Shown: positions 23,843-33,990, counted from the stretch's first letter. The stretch: DNA of 64,000 nt from Bryoerythrophyllum caledonicum (GCA_963971425.1 OZ020519.1:15392028-15456027), one strand, 5' to 3'. Made by a program: numbers and translations. The notes: generated by a model from the sequence alone, not told the origin.

Positions 23843-23862
23843 TTTAAAAAAGGAGGTGGGTA
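23843..23862 (+). other. internal polypurine tract
   Basis: AAAAAAGGAGGTGGG lies 60 bases after the pol stop and 2 kb before the 3' LTR, preceded by a small hairpin (AAACCCG...CGGGTTT). It looks like a classical gypsy polypurine tract and could be a second (central) plus-strand primer site, or the ancestral tract before the extra ORF was acquired. Confidence 0.5.
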
Positions 23863-24123
23863 GTTTAGATGTGATGATGGATTAGTACGTGTGAAGTGAG
23901 TGAAAGAAGTGGTAATAATGAGAATTGAGACAGTTAGGGTAATGCAAGCTGTCAAAGTTAATGGAGTAGGTCAGTTCATTATGAGGTATCGTGAGAGGGA
24001 AGAAGAAAGACCATAGCAGAAGCCAGAAGTGGGACTCTTGTGAACATTGTGTGTTTGCGTCAATTGTAGCGTGTTTGAGAGTTTGAGAGAATATCTGACT
24101 GAGTAAGCTTGTTATAGTGAGCG

Positions 24124-25821
24124 ATGGCGATGGAGCGTAGCAAGAGACACTCCAATAGGGAGGAGAGACAGCGCAATGTGAGGCGTAAGGAAGACCTGCC
24201 ACCATTAGAGTGCATTATCGTAACGAACATGGAGCCTATTTGGTTAGATGTGTGTTGGTCGAAGGAGAAGCAACAGTGTTTTCGTGAGGCGCATATGCAC
24301 GGTTTCATTCGGTTGTCGCAGAACTTGCCACCGATTGACGTAGACTTGTTAGTGGAGTATTTGAAAAATTACGATCTTGCAGATGGGTCGAGTGTAGTGA
24401 AGGGAAAGATAATAGGTATAGATGAGACGGTGCTGAACAAGGTGTTGTATCTTCTGATGGGGGAGTTGCCAGTGTCTGGAGATTTGGAGTCGGATTTTAT
24501 ACCAGGCAGTTACTTCAAGTCAGGAGACAAAGCGTTCGAGAAGGGCCAAAGATGGAAGACTAGAGAAGCTCTTACGCCGGAGTTGGGAGAGTGGATGCGC
24601 TTCGTGCCGAAGAGTCTGGCGCTGAATCGGCACACGACGTACATGGCGAAGAAGCTGCTTCTTTCGACGGTAGCGACATTGGAAGGTATGGTGTTCAATT
24701 GGGCAGCATGTGTGGCGACAAGAATCCAAGCAGAGCTGGAAGCGAAGAGGAAGGTGGGGAAGGTGACGACGTTGTTGTGCGCCAATTACGTGAACGAGGC
24801 GATCAAGTACAGATTGAGGCAGGAGAGGAATGAGAAGAGCATGCAAGTGGTGGCGGTGCTGGCCAAGGAGAAGAAGAAGCAACCAGTTTCGGTTCCAATT
24901 CGATCGGTGGAAGCTGCACCAGGTATAGCAGAGTGTCGTAGGGCAATAGGGTGTGAGCAGCGTGAAATTGGTCCGCAGTTGCAAGTATTGGGTCGTCAAT
25001 TAGGTCGTCAATTGGGTAGCACGTCCGCGGCAACACCAGTTTCGGTAGAGCTTTATCAGAGAATTGGTCCATCAGGGAGTGAGCAACAGTCGAGAGGGTT
25101 GAGAGAGGTAATTTTAGCTCAGCTCACTCAGCTGTAGATGACAGTGACCAAATTGGATAGTGAGTCCAGATTGAAGAGAGAATTGGAGTTAAGGATGGGA
25201 GAGATTGAGGGGTATAAAGTTAGAATTGGTGAATTGGAGCGGACAGTAGCGGAAGATACTCTTAAGTGTGGGAGATTGGAGAGCAATTTTAGGGCGAAGG
25301 AAGCTGAATGGGCTGAAGAGCACAAGACGCTCAAGTCGATGGAGTTGATCAACGAGTAGGAACGCAAGGAACTCAAGGAACTCCAAGTGAAGCGGATGCA
25401 GGAGAAGAAGAAGGTGACAAATTTGGCGGTCGCAAGAGGGAAAGCAGAGACCGATTGGGAGTCATTGCGGGACCAGTTGCAGAAGGAGAACAAAGAATTA
25501 AAGACCAAGGTCAATTCTTTGGAGGGAGCTATGGTCTGTGCGGTTTCAACGCAAGAATTGGTTCCTGTGACAACCAATACCGAGCCAGCATCGACTCAGC
25601 ACGAAGGATTGCAGAAGATATTGGAGGAAAGGGAGAAGCACATTACTCTTCTTGAAGCTCAGGTACGAGTATTGGGTGAGCTTAACGAGGATTTGACGGA
25701 GCGGTTACAGGGAGACTAGTCAAACACTGATGCAGACGAAGGTGATGAAGAGGAGGAGGTCACAGCGCCCAAGGACAAGTTTGTGATTTCGGACAATGCC
25801 AATACACCAATTGAGGTTTAA
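24124..25821 (+). pseudogene. accessory ORF between pol and the 3' LTR, three in-frame TAG stops
   Basis: One frame of 566 codons including three TAGs (25135, 25357, 25717), ending TAA at 25819-25821. The N-terminal ~250 residues are globular, with a VVKGKIIGIDETVLNKVL stretch resembling the 'putative plant transposon protein' domain seen in some Tat-type elements (inferred from pattern only). The C-terminal ~230 residues are a Glu/Lys/Leu-rich coiled coil ending in an acidic tail. Function is unknown. Accessory ORFs in this position are known from some plant Tat-lineage elements. Confidence 0.7.
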
Positions 25822-25869
25822 AATTGGTTCTGTGTTTGCGAGGGTGCTGCACAGTTAGAAGTGGGACTA

Positions 25870-26631
25870 TGTAGAATGTGTAATTAGTTTTTGTGTTCAC
25901 ATGCGGATTAGAATTGGTTAGTTTCGGAAATTAGCAAGTTAGTTTCGTAGTTCAGTAGTAAGATTGGGAAGTTAGGTGAAAAGTTGGTTAAGAAGTGAAA
26001 AATCATGTGACGTTTGGAATCCGGAAGTTAGGTTCAGTTTTTGGATAAAGACTTTGTGGAAGATGGATTCGAGGCCAGACTTTGATAGTCGTAAGCCGAG
26101 GCAAGCTTGGTGCTACCTCTTTGTTTTTCTTTGAACTTGTCTATTTTCTTTTGTAGGATTGTAATTAGATGAAGTATGAATGGAATTGGAGTTAAGAAAA
26201 TGTGATTGTGTGAGTGGAGCTGAAGTTTATGAGTATTGTATGAGAATTGTGAAGATAGAACAGTTAGAGAATGGAATTGCGAAAGTGAAGAGATTATAAT
26301 CTCTGTGAAAGAATTGGTTATTGAAAGTGATTACGGGAAGATAATCACATATTATTGAACACATTGTATGGTGATTACAGTGAAGAAGATAGAAATTGAC
26401 ATGATTATGAGATCATGAAGGAAAGAGAATTGGAGAATATTTAGGTTTAGAGAGATGCAAGAGAGTAATGGAATGATAGTAATTGTTAGAGAAGTTAGGA
26501 AGCAAGTGTGTAATCAATCGTGACAATAACATAGTGGCAATCATATAAGTTGTCTTTCCCCGCGAACGAATCCACCTATATTGATTTGGTGCTTTGGGTT
26601 TATTTTCAATCCGACCAAAACGATAACTACA
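25870..26631 (+). repeat. 3' LTR (762 bp)
   Basis: Identical to the 5' LTR except at two C/T positions near its 3' end (TCTTTCCCC against TCTTTTCCC, and AACTACA against AATTACA). It is preceded by the purine-rich GAAGTGGGACTA, a possible 3' polypurine tract. Confidence 0.97.
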
Positions 26632-27405
26632 GTGATCCACTTACAGGCTACTTGGCGGGTGTCGGGCTTTGGGATGCCGACGATGATTTCGGTGCCTTGG
26701 TAGGAGGGGGGAGGGTGAAGGGCGTGGGGAGGAGCGTTGGTTTGGCGCGTTGGAAGCAGATGGAGAATTGGAATATGATGCCGGACCCGGGTTTGTCCAC
26801 AATTTCGATGTTGCCGCCCATGAGCTGGATCAGAGAGCGGACTATGCCGAGTCCTAAACTGGTTCCACCATGCTTGTGTAGAAGAGTACAACATAATTAA
26901 ATGCTGGAATCCTAGATCAAAACAAACAAGCAACCATACACTAATAGAAAACCGAACAAATGAGAAAGAGCTAAGTAATATCATCTGATTAACTTGACTT
27001 ACGAGCTTGTGTAATAACATACTTCCGGGTTGTGCTCTCGTTTCCTTGGACAAAATTCTCAAACACCTTCTTCCGCATATCTTGCACACAATCGAGAATA
27101 TTGTTTCCTCTTAGCTTAAGCCATACAACATACTTGAAACAATCCATATTTTTTGTGAAACAAAAAGAGTATCCACAAGTACAACTTTAAGTAGAAGCTC
27201 AAACCCATTTCTATAGCTTGGAAACGACTTATTATGATTTCCGATTGAAGCAAATCTTCGTATATCCTTATATGTGGATTGAATATGGCTCCAATTTAGA
27301 AAATGGAACCGAAGGCTTGTAAACTTGAATTTCTCACCTGCCTCAATTCCTGGACGTGTGTCATCCACCTCGAACACGAACACCACAGCATGACAATGTA
27401 ACTAG
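26632..27405 (-). pseudogene. CKI1-like histidine kinase, ATPase-domain exons, broken
   Basis: Three exon-like blocks on the minus strand. About 27338-27403 reads VVFVFEVDDTRPGIEA (N/G1 box). 27023-27080 reads KKVFENFVQGNESTTR (F box) and joins the previous block in phase across GT..AG. 26632-26874 reads KHGGTSLGLGIVRSLIQLMGG (G2 box). These are the ATP-binding motifs of plant hybrid histidine kinases, closest by eye to the CKI1 type. The G1 glycine of DTGPG is Arg. No AG acceptor keeps the frame into the G2 block. The His-containing and sensor domains are absent upstream. The frame is cut at 26632 by the retrotransposon and resumes at 16897. Confidence 0.75.
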
Positions 27406-27624
27406 ATTTATGTTACATAATGAAATCCAAAGATAAAATAAGTCAAATCAAACCAAGAATTAAACAAAACCAAATTAAAAAATACAAAATGTAGAATATT
27501 AAAAATTGAAAGAGTCTTTCACCCTAAATCAAATTCACTTCCAAACATAAAGAATGTTTGCATAAATACAATGCTATATCTAGGCTATAACATTCTACTA
27601 AATATGCTAACGTGACAAAGAAGA

Positions 27625-28549
27625 TCACAGTGGGGCTTTGCTCTTGAGGACCTCCGCAAACAATGCCGCCATTTGCAATTGCTTGTGCAATAAAAGATCT
27701 CTACCCCGATTTTCACTGTCTAAAATCTCTTTTGCCATGGAAACTTTCATTTTTTCAATTTCAATTATCCCCTCAAAGAACTTACCAATGGCCATGGCAA
27801 TTGCGACATCACCCGCGGTGATTCTCCTCCACCGCTTCTCTGCACTTTTATTGATTTGCCTGCCGACTTGGGATTGCTTCACGGCGCGAGATTGAGGGGA
27901 GAGCGGGGTGCTAGGCGTCGCTGCAGGTGGGGTACTCGGCGTCTTTGTAAGTGCCATGTTGTTCAAGGCAAACTCGGTTTCTTCATCAGAGAGATGAATA
28001 GTCTCGAAATGTGGCAATCCATCCCCTATTCCACGCCGTGGGGAACTCCTATACAACAAATAAAGGAGATTAGTGAAGATTCATCAAAACAATTAAAATA
28101 TGATACATTTAAGAAGGTAAAGAAGAAATTACCTCGAATTTTGGCTATACCGCCAAGCATATTGTCCATGATTTCAAACCATGTCCATTGGGAGGGTGGA
28201 GCACCTATAGACTCTTGCTTGACCTTCTCGGATTTGTAAGTAACCTGCAAGCGCGCCCACTTGTCTTTGCACTGCTCCCAAGTGCGAGGTTCCTCCGGCG
28301 GCGGTATGGGAAAAGCATCGTTGATCTTGCGCACAAAATCAAGCCACTTCTTTTCCCTAAATTGTTCCGGTCTACCTCCCAATACTTCTTAGACAACAAA
28401 TTTAAGAAGTAGTTCAAACTGTCAGAAGACCACTCTATCACTATCTTCTTTACAAAACTTTGATCTGGCATTGGCACTGGCACCTCTTGAGAGAGTTGTG
28501 AAGGAGAGTCCTCAAGCAACAAATCTAAAAGGCCACCGACATGAGCCAT
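27625..28549 (-). pseudogene. trihelix / Myb-SANT-like DNA-binding protein, frameshifted
   Basis: The frame starts at 28549 (MAHVGGLLDLLLED). A DNA-binding domain follows (W...FLNLLSKKYW, then KKWLDFVRKIN and TWEQCKDKWARLQVTYKSEK...WFEIMDNMLGG), but its two halves are in different frames, with a shift near 28385. After a probable intron (donor at 28132), 27625-28059 encodes a Thr/Pro-rich linker and a long helix (AMAIGKFFEGIIEIEKMKV...LHKQLQMAALFAEVL). The splice does not keep the frame either. Two readings are possible: a trihelix transcription factor gene, or the Myb/SANT-like second protein of a PIF/Harbinger transposon, which would match the transposase at 13.1-14.5 kb. Broken in any case, unless the shifts are assembly errors. 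Confidence 0.6.
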
Positions 28550-28914
28550 GTCTGCAAAAACCTAAATGAGAGAGAGTAGACGACGAGGGAGAAAACAAAA
28601 GAACGGTGAAGGAGGTAGAGAAAGAAAGATGAGGGTGAAGGTGGAAAGGTAAAAAGCTGTGGATAGTGTGGATAGAGTTCCAGGGGATCTTACCAATAGT
28701 GATAATTGCAGGCTGGTTTACCCATTGCGGACGGACGAGGGTGCGAACCCGATGAGATGTAGGGGCTGGCACATCGGGCCTGCTTGGGTGCGAACGTAGG
28801 TGCGAGAAGAGCGGGTTCGGCTCCGATATAACCCGTTTGCACTCCATGTGCGTTGACCTACTCAAAGTTGCACTCACAGACAAGAGACCTCAGGGTTTAA
28901 GAGCTCGGAGATAA

Positions 28915-28950
28915 AGTAAAAGTAAAAGTAAAAGTAAAATAAAAGTCAAG
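28915..28950 (+). repeat. (AAAGTA)n simple repeat upstream of the Dof-like gene
   Basis: Five to six AAAG words in about 35 bp, roughly 270 bp before the start codon at 29216. AAAG is the core word bound by Dof proteins. Confidence 0.7.
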
Positions 28951-29215
28951 CAAACAGATTTCGCTTCCAACTGGTAGATTCTGGGTCAATCTGCCGTGAC
29001 GACCACGGTCTCTCACCAGAAGGCGATATATAGGGACGAGGCTGTACACAATAATGTTTATTTCACTTTCTGCTTCTCCTCCTGCTCCTGCTCCTGCTCC
29101 CGCTCCTTCCTATACAATATTCATCGCCCACCTCCTGCTCCCTATTCCTGCTCCCATTGTCCTCCTCTTCCGCCCATTGTCCTCCTGCTACTCCCATCTG
29201 CCCCGCCCATTCATC

Positions 29216-30034
29216 ATGGCGAGTGAGCCAGACGAGTATGTGCAAGACACGAAAACGTGCAAACATTGCGGCTCCTCGAACAACTGCAAGTTCGCGTATC
29301 TCAACAATGACAAGATAGATCAGCCGAGATACAGGTGCCTCACTTGTAGGAAGCTCTTCACGCATTCCCGCGGCAAGTCACGCCGCCCTTCAGGCAAGAC
29401 GTACGCCAAGACCCAAGGCAAGGAGTTCGACCATCTCAATCACGAGTGCCCTCATTGTAGAGCCGGAAATGAATACACTAAGTTCAAGTATTATAACAAC
29501 AAGGGGCGCATAGGGACCGACCAACCGCTCTGGTGCTGCCTCACGTGCCAGAAGAGGATTCAAATGCACATGGTGAGACCTGAGGGTGGTGAAGAACCAT
29601 ACCTGGATTACAGCGGAACTCGCTCCAGGTACATGAAGAGCACGAGGAAGCAAGCTGACGCCTCCACCGAAAATGACAACGTCCACTCCACCGAAAATGA
29701 CGACGGCGCTTCCACCGAAAATGACAACGACGTTAACCGTTGCATTGAAGAGGCGGAGATGGACCGCGAGTTGTTATGGTCTCTGTTTGGAGGTGACGCC
29801 ACCATCGCAAATCCTTCAGGTGGGGAACTTGGCCCAGAGCCGGAGTCGGAGGAGATGTGCCCAGACTCTTTGGAAGAGTCGGAGCAGTGTTTTTCTCACC
29901 TTGACGGCATTCTGGACCTTGACAGCGACTTTGTGAACTATTCCACCACCGCAATCACCTCATTTGAACTCGCTTGGCCAGAGTGGGACCAGGTGTACGT
30001 GGACACTTGCCCAAACGGGATGATATGGACTTAG
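29216..30034 (+). CDS. protein with two Dof-like zinc fingers (272 residues)
   Basis: A single exon. The start at 29216 (ATGGCGAGT, good plant context) is preferred over an in-frame ATG at 29054 that would add a low-complexity leader from a CT-rich region. Residues 15-44 form a finger CKHC...CLTC with 22 residues between the pairs, containing YLNNDKIDQPRYRC, very like the Dof core (CX2C-X21-CX2C, NNY..QPRY.C). Residues 78-111 form a second, CPHC...CLTC, with 26 between and KYYNNKG...DQPLWCC. A basic stretch (SRGKSRRP) follows the first finger. The C-terminus is acidic, with imperfect STEND repeats (about residues 152-177) and a Trp-containing end, suggesting an activation region. Dof proteins are plant transcription factors binding AAAG. 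Nuclear action here is an inference. Confidence 0.75.
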   Translation: MASEPDEYVQDTKTCKHCGSSNNCKFAYLNNDKIDQPRYRCLTCRKLFTHSRGKSRRPSGKTYAKTQGKEFDHLNHECPHCRAGNEYTKFKYYNNKGRIGTDQPLWCCLTCQKRIQMHMVRPEGGEEPYLDYSGTRSRYMKSTRKQADASTENDNVHSTENDDGASTENDNDVNRCIEEAEMDRELLWSLFGGDATIANPSGGELGPEPESEEMCPDSLEESEQCFSHLDGILDLDSDFVNYSTTAITSFELAWPEWDQVYVDTCPNGMIWT

Positions 30035-31515
30035 TTTCATAGCATTGTGGACAAAGGCCTAAACTGATATGATCAGTTGGTAATGGAGTAGACCTCGCAA
30101 ATTAGACAAAGCACAAAGTTACGTCAATAATACTTGTAGAGAAACTTGTAAGTGGTAGACTTACCTTCTTGTGACCAGCTTGCGAGGAGGAAAACCTTCA
30201 GCAGGTTCTTAAATGAAACTCTCCGATAAATTCGAAGTGAAGACTCTTGCATCCACAGTAGGTGCGAAACTGGTAGAACATCCTTTCCTGGTGGCGCTCT
30301 TAACGAATCTCTGCATGCCAGTTAAATCGGAACAAGTTTGTTACCATTCGCAATTCATACAGAGAATGAAACATATTCTGATAAAATGGAAGAGCACGTC
30401 CAATGACAGCATTATGCCTATCCTCCAACCTCAACACACAACCATCTGCACCTTTAGATAACCTTGAAAGGTTATTCAAGATCATTACTTGTGACGATGC
30501 AGTCAGTCACTGACGCAGCACAGACACCACAGTTTTTGCCCGACCTGAGAAATGAAGGTGACAGATTCACGTCCAAATCGTGGATACTAGGTTGGTTGAA
30601 GCTCATAGATTTGGGGATGGATGAATGTACCGGATGAGTGAAGTAGGGGACGTTCAGGTGAGGTGGAGCTGCAATGTCGGTTTGGGACTTGTAGGTGCCT
30701 CCTATAAATGCAGTTGTGTTTTGCCCTTTACTATTTACCGCCCAGCTATGTTTATGGAAAAACCAAGATTTCTACTGATTTTTTTTGGGAACCGGATTTG
30801 ATGAAAATACAATGCCCAATACTATTATCTAACCAGGTTACAAAATTGAACTTAATCCATGATCCAAACTTTTGGGAGATTTTGCACAACATCCAACGGT
30901 TGATGGAATAGATTATAGTGTTAAAGTTTCTATAATGATTGGTAGTGAAAACCGTGGTTTTTGGAGGGTGTACTATTGTAACCATGAATAGGTTTTTGCA
31001 AGAATTTTTGTACTTTGAATAAGAGCGGTTCACATGTGCACTAGGTTGATAGCTTTGCATTGACATATCATATGTGAAGAAAATATTTATATACAATTAT
31101 TGGTCATCTTTTTGCTTTTTTTTAGTTGATCGTACACAAAAATGTTCCAACCTTACACAAATCAAAACGGAAGTTTTGTGCGTGAAAAGAGAGATCAACA
31201 ATCACAAAACAACAAAGAAGGTTTTGGAGCCAAGGTTCAATTAAAATTTAAGACCAAAATCAATGTACATGTGTGTGAAATATAACATAGTATGCAACAT
31301 GGTATTCACTGTATTCACTGTATTTTAGTGTAATCAAAGTATTTTGTGTTGTATTCCTAGCTTTTCCATGAGTTCTACAACTCCAAATCATGATATGATT
31401 GTTGGAAAGTGTTCATGTAATGTGTGCGCAAATCTGAACCTGGTATCTCAAAGCCTAATTCTCATTGATTTCATGCAAACTGAGTTTTAGCACCTCCGAA
31501 GTACCATTTCAAGCT
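30035..31515. other. gene-free stretch
   Basis: No convincing gene. 30360-30460 is a diverged copy of part of the 11.8-12.4 kb repeat. The rest is AT-rich. Confidence 0.5.
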
Positions 31516-31519
31516 TTGT

Positions 31520-31745
31520 GGGCGGTAAAGGGTTAACGGTCAGCGGGGACCATATATACTGTCACGTATTTTACTCGGAGCATACAAAAATGTATTGAAA
31601 CTTAGCAAGACATACACCTTTGGATTGAAGATTCTTCAACTAACATCTTTCATTTGGAGGTCACTTCAAACTTGAACCTTATCATGTTCAAATAGGACGC
31701 CATACATGTAGAATACATGACCATTTCATTGATCATGTAGTGGGT
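31520..31745 (+). mobile_element. copy of the dispersed 'CTTCAACTAACATCTTTCAT' repeat family
   Basis: Begins GGGTTAACGGTCAGCGGGGACC, interrupted by substitutions relative to other copies. It then shows 'gtcacgtattttactc' and the shared 'gattgaagattcttcaac' core seen at 10.7 and 44.5 kb. Confidence 0.55.
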
Positions 31746-32226
31746 GCAATATTTGATCTGAATCCCTTTTACTCGCCCGCTTCGCCCGTGCTAAAGCCCC
31801 TTTATCTACTAGCGATCTACAATACTAACGTAAATTGGAGGAACGTTCGATCATAAAAACCTCTCAAGTCTAGAGAAATCAAATCAATCTACAAAATGGA
31901 CCTTCACAGACCATATAGACAAAGGGTAAGTTGGGTGCACTAGGAGCCCCATCATTAATCGCCTCCAATCCTTTTTAATGGCTAGACCTTGTCAGCGTAG
32001 ACTCTCAATGTCCTTAAGAGTGTAGACACGACCATGGACCCACTAATACCTCTAAAAGAGCAGTGTTGTCTACATAGACGGACAGAGGCCTAAAGACAGT
32101 GGAAAGCCAGACGAACAAGACGGTCATGACAGACAACAATCTAATCTAACAAATGCCTAGAATAAACCTCGAATATCCATAAAATGATACCTAATTATTT
32201 TAGAACATTACAAAATTCCACGTATT

Positions 32227-32799
32227 CTAGAATATTCTAGAATATTTCTTATTGGACGGACAACAATCTCTATTGGATGGACGGATGCCGGAACAACAAT
32301 GTAAAAGAGGTGAGATTAAACATTCTAGATGCCACCCCGTAGAACACAAGTCACAAATGACCATTGTCCCAACCCGTATGGCACTACCACACAACCAACA
32401 TCGCAATCTAGCAGAGATGTGAGAAAGACCAGGGTATACCATGCCATCAATGTGCGGCAAATGGCAAGGTGGGCATATAACTAGTAGGGTACCCGTGTCT
32501 TCCGGACACAACATTTTTTTGTGTTGAGTCCCCACCTCCCCATCCCCTAGCCCTTTCCCTCCAATCCTCCGTCCCCCGTCCCTCGTCCCCGTCCCCGTCC
32601 CCATCCCTGTCCCCTCCCCCGTCCCCCGTCCCCCGTCCCCATCCCCGCCCCGTCTTTTTTTTTTGTGGTTTTTCTTGCAATATTTGTTTTTTCCAACTTG
32701 ACCCAGGTTAGGAATTACTAATCTCCAAGGATTGAGATTATCAAGGCCAGCGAGTTGCGTAAGCTCCAACACCTTCTGTTGCTTTGTAAATGGAGTCAC
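32227..32799 (-). pseudogene. fragment with a PHD-finger-like motif, probably from a mobile element
   Basis: An open minus frame. Near its end is CWLCGSAIRVGTMVICDLC followed by STGWHLECL, which has the spacing of a PHD finger (CxxC...CDxC..GWHxxCL) but lacks the final CP.C pair in good order. A Gly-rich stretch in the middle is translated from a (CCCCGT)n simple repeat at about 32530-32650. PHD-type fingers of this form are common in plant chromatin proteins and in some transposon proteins. No intact gene is visible around it. Confidence 0.4.
32530..32655. repeat. C-rich simple repeat (CCCCGT)n
   Basis: Irregular run of CCCCGTCCC words on the plus strand. It explains the Gly/Asp/Thr-rich stretch of the minus-strand frame. 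Confidence 0.85.
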
Positions 32800-33764
32800 A
32801 TCTCACCCATCAACAATATGGTAACCCGAAATCCCCAAAAACTCAACCCCAAACCTCCAACTAGAGCATCGACCCCCTGAAACCCTACATCAGAACTTTG
32901 AATGAATTGACGATTTACTTCAGCTCAATTTACAGCGCCGCTTGAATCAAGCTCCAGTTCTCACCTCTACATAAACATATATTCGAGAGGACACCTTTCT
33001 GATTGTGCGCTCGTAGTAGATCTAGAATTATGTGTCCATTTCTCAGTCTGTGGTGCTTGAAGGTGTTGGTTTAGGTTTCGACATTATATGATGATTTTGT
33101 GCCCTTTGTCACCAAAGATGATGGATACAAATGACTTTACAATAGTCATTTGTCAAGTTTGTGCATTCATGCGCCTATTCTGCTATGCCGACTCTGGGAG
33201 CAAGAACTTTAGGTCAAGGTTACTAATCAATATGCATTCGGTAGTTACGAATCAGTATGCATTTTCAGTACGGTTATCATGAGTTATCATGAAGTATGAG
33301 ATTCGAGAGCATCCAGGGCTTGATATGCATTGTTCTTGAAGGACTTTTCCAGCAGCCTTAGTTCTTGCAGCGATATCTTAGAAGACAGGTCTTTCAGCCT
33401 TAACATTTTATCCACATTTCGTTAGCTAAGGTCTTGAATTATAATCCGCAACAACCCAGTAAAACGGGCGTGTTCACGATCATGTGGAAGTGATAAACAA
33501 AAGGATTTCAACGATACACCACAAACTTCCAGCCCCTTCGAAACCCAGATGAGGTTACGGTCGAGAAAAAACCTGCCAGTTCTTCCACCATGAAGTCAAG
33601 CTCTTCCTTTGTCCCTGACCAATCAAAGTCGGACCACCAAGGCTCAGTACAATTCCGCAACAGTTCCTAATAGAGCATAAGTGACAAACAGTTGCAAGAC
33701 ATCTTCTCCTGGTTCTCTCAACAAAGATCGTCTAAACTGGCTAAACGTTCTCTGCTGCGCCCGT

Positions 33765-33990
33765 CACAGATCACGGCTGGTTACTCTTGAAAAGACGAAC
33801 CACGCTACTGTATTGAATCTTGAAGTCATTGGCCTGCCCCTGCAACCGCAAGAAGGAGAGATGGAGCTCCACATTATAGCGCCCTCTGGGAGTAAGAATA
33901 TGCACTTCCTCAGACAACGCGATCGCCTCAGCGCCAGACGGACCAACGTCGCCCATCGACAGGATCTTCTCCCGGAAAATTTGCAGGGGT
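33765..33990 (-). pseudogene. SSRP1 (FACT complex) fragment
   Basis: The minus strand reads [13 protein letters not shown], then [20 protein letters not shown] and [18 protein letters not shown]. This is the highly conserved middle-domain stretch of SSRP1, the histone chaperone subunit that works with SPT16 during transcription and replication. After VVRLF the expected LLP is missing, KSNQP follows, then a stop. No other SSRP1 domains (HMG box included) are visible nearby. It is therefore an isolated fragment with high identity to the family in about 70 residues. I cannot tell a gene fragment captured by a transposon from a partial duplication. Confidence 0.8.

Larger units (their letters stand above)
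16898..26631 (+). mobile_element. full-length Ty3/gypsy LTR retrotransposon (non-chromovirus, Tat/Athila-like)
   Basis: 9,734 bp bounded by two 762-bp LTRs (TG...CA) and a perfect 5-bp target duplication GTGAT (16893-16897 and 26632-26636). Order: LTR, primer site, gag, protease, reverse transcriptase, RNase H, integrase, an extra ORF, polypurine tract, LTR. The primer site type, the absence of a chromodomain after integrase and the extra 3' ORF fit the plant Tat/Athila group. The LTRs differ at only two sites, so insertion is recent, yet pol carries three stops and gag and pol are in different frames. It sits inside a histidine kinase-like frame. Confidence 0.97.

Noticed and set aside
24510..25577. 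Minus-strand ORFs of 90-160 residues inside the retrotransposon
   Set aside because: Shadows of the plus-strand accessory ORF; no motif.
13135..25821. Nonstandard genetic code (TAG or TAA read as Gln) as an explanation for stops in the mobile-element genes
   Set aside because: The Yippee, catalase, Dof-like and ABCC genes end properly at TAG, so the standard code is in use here.
32447..32680. Gly/Asp-rich ORF
   Set aside because: Translation of the (CCCCGT)n simple repeat.
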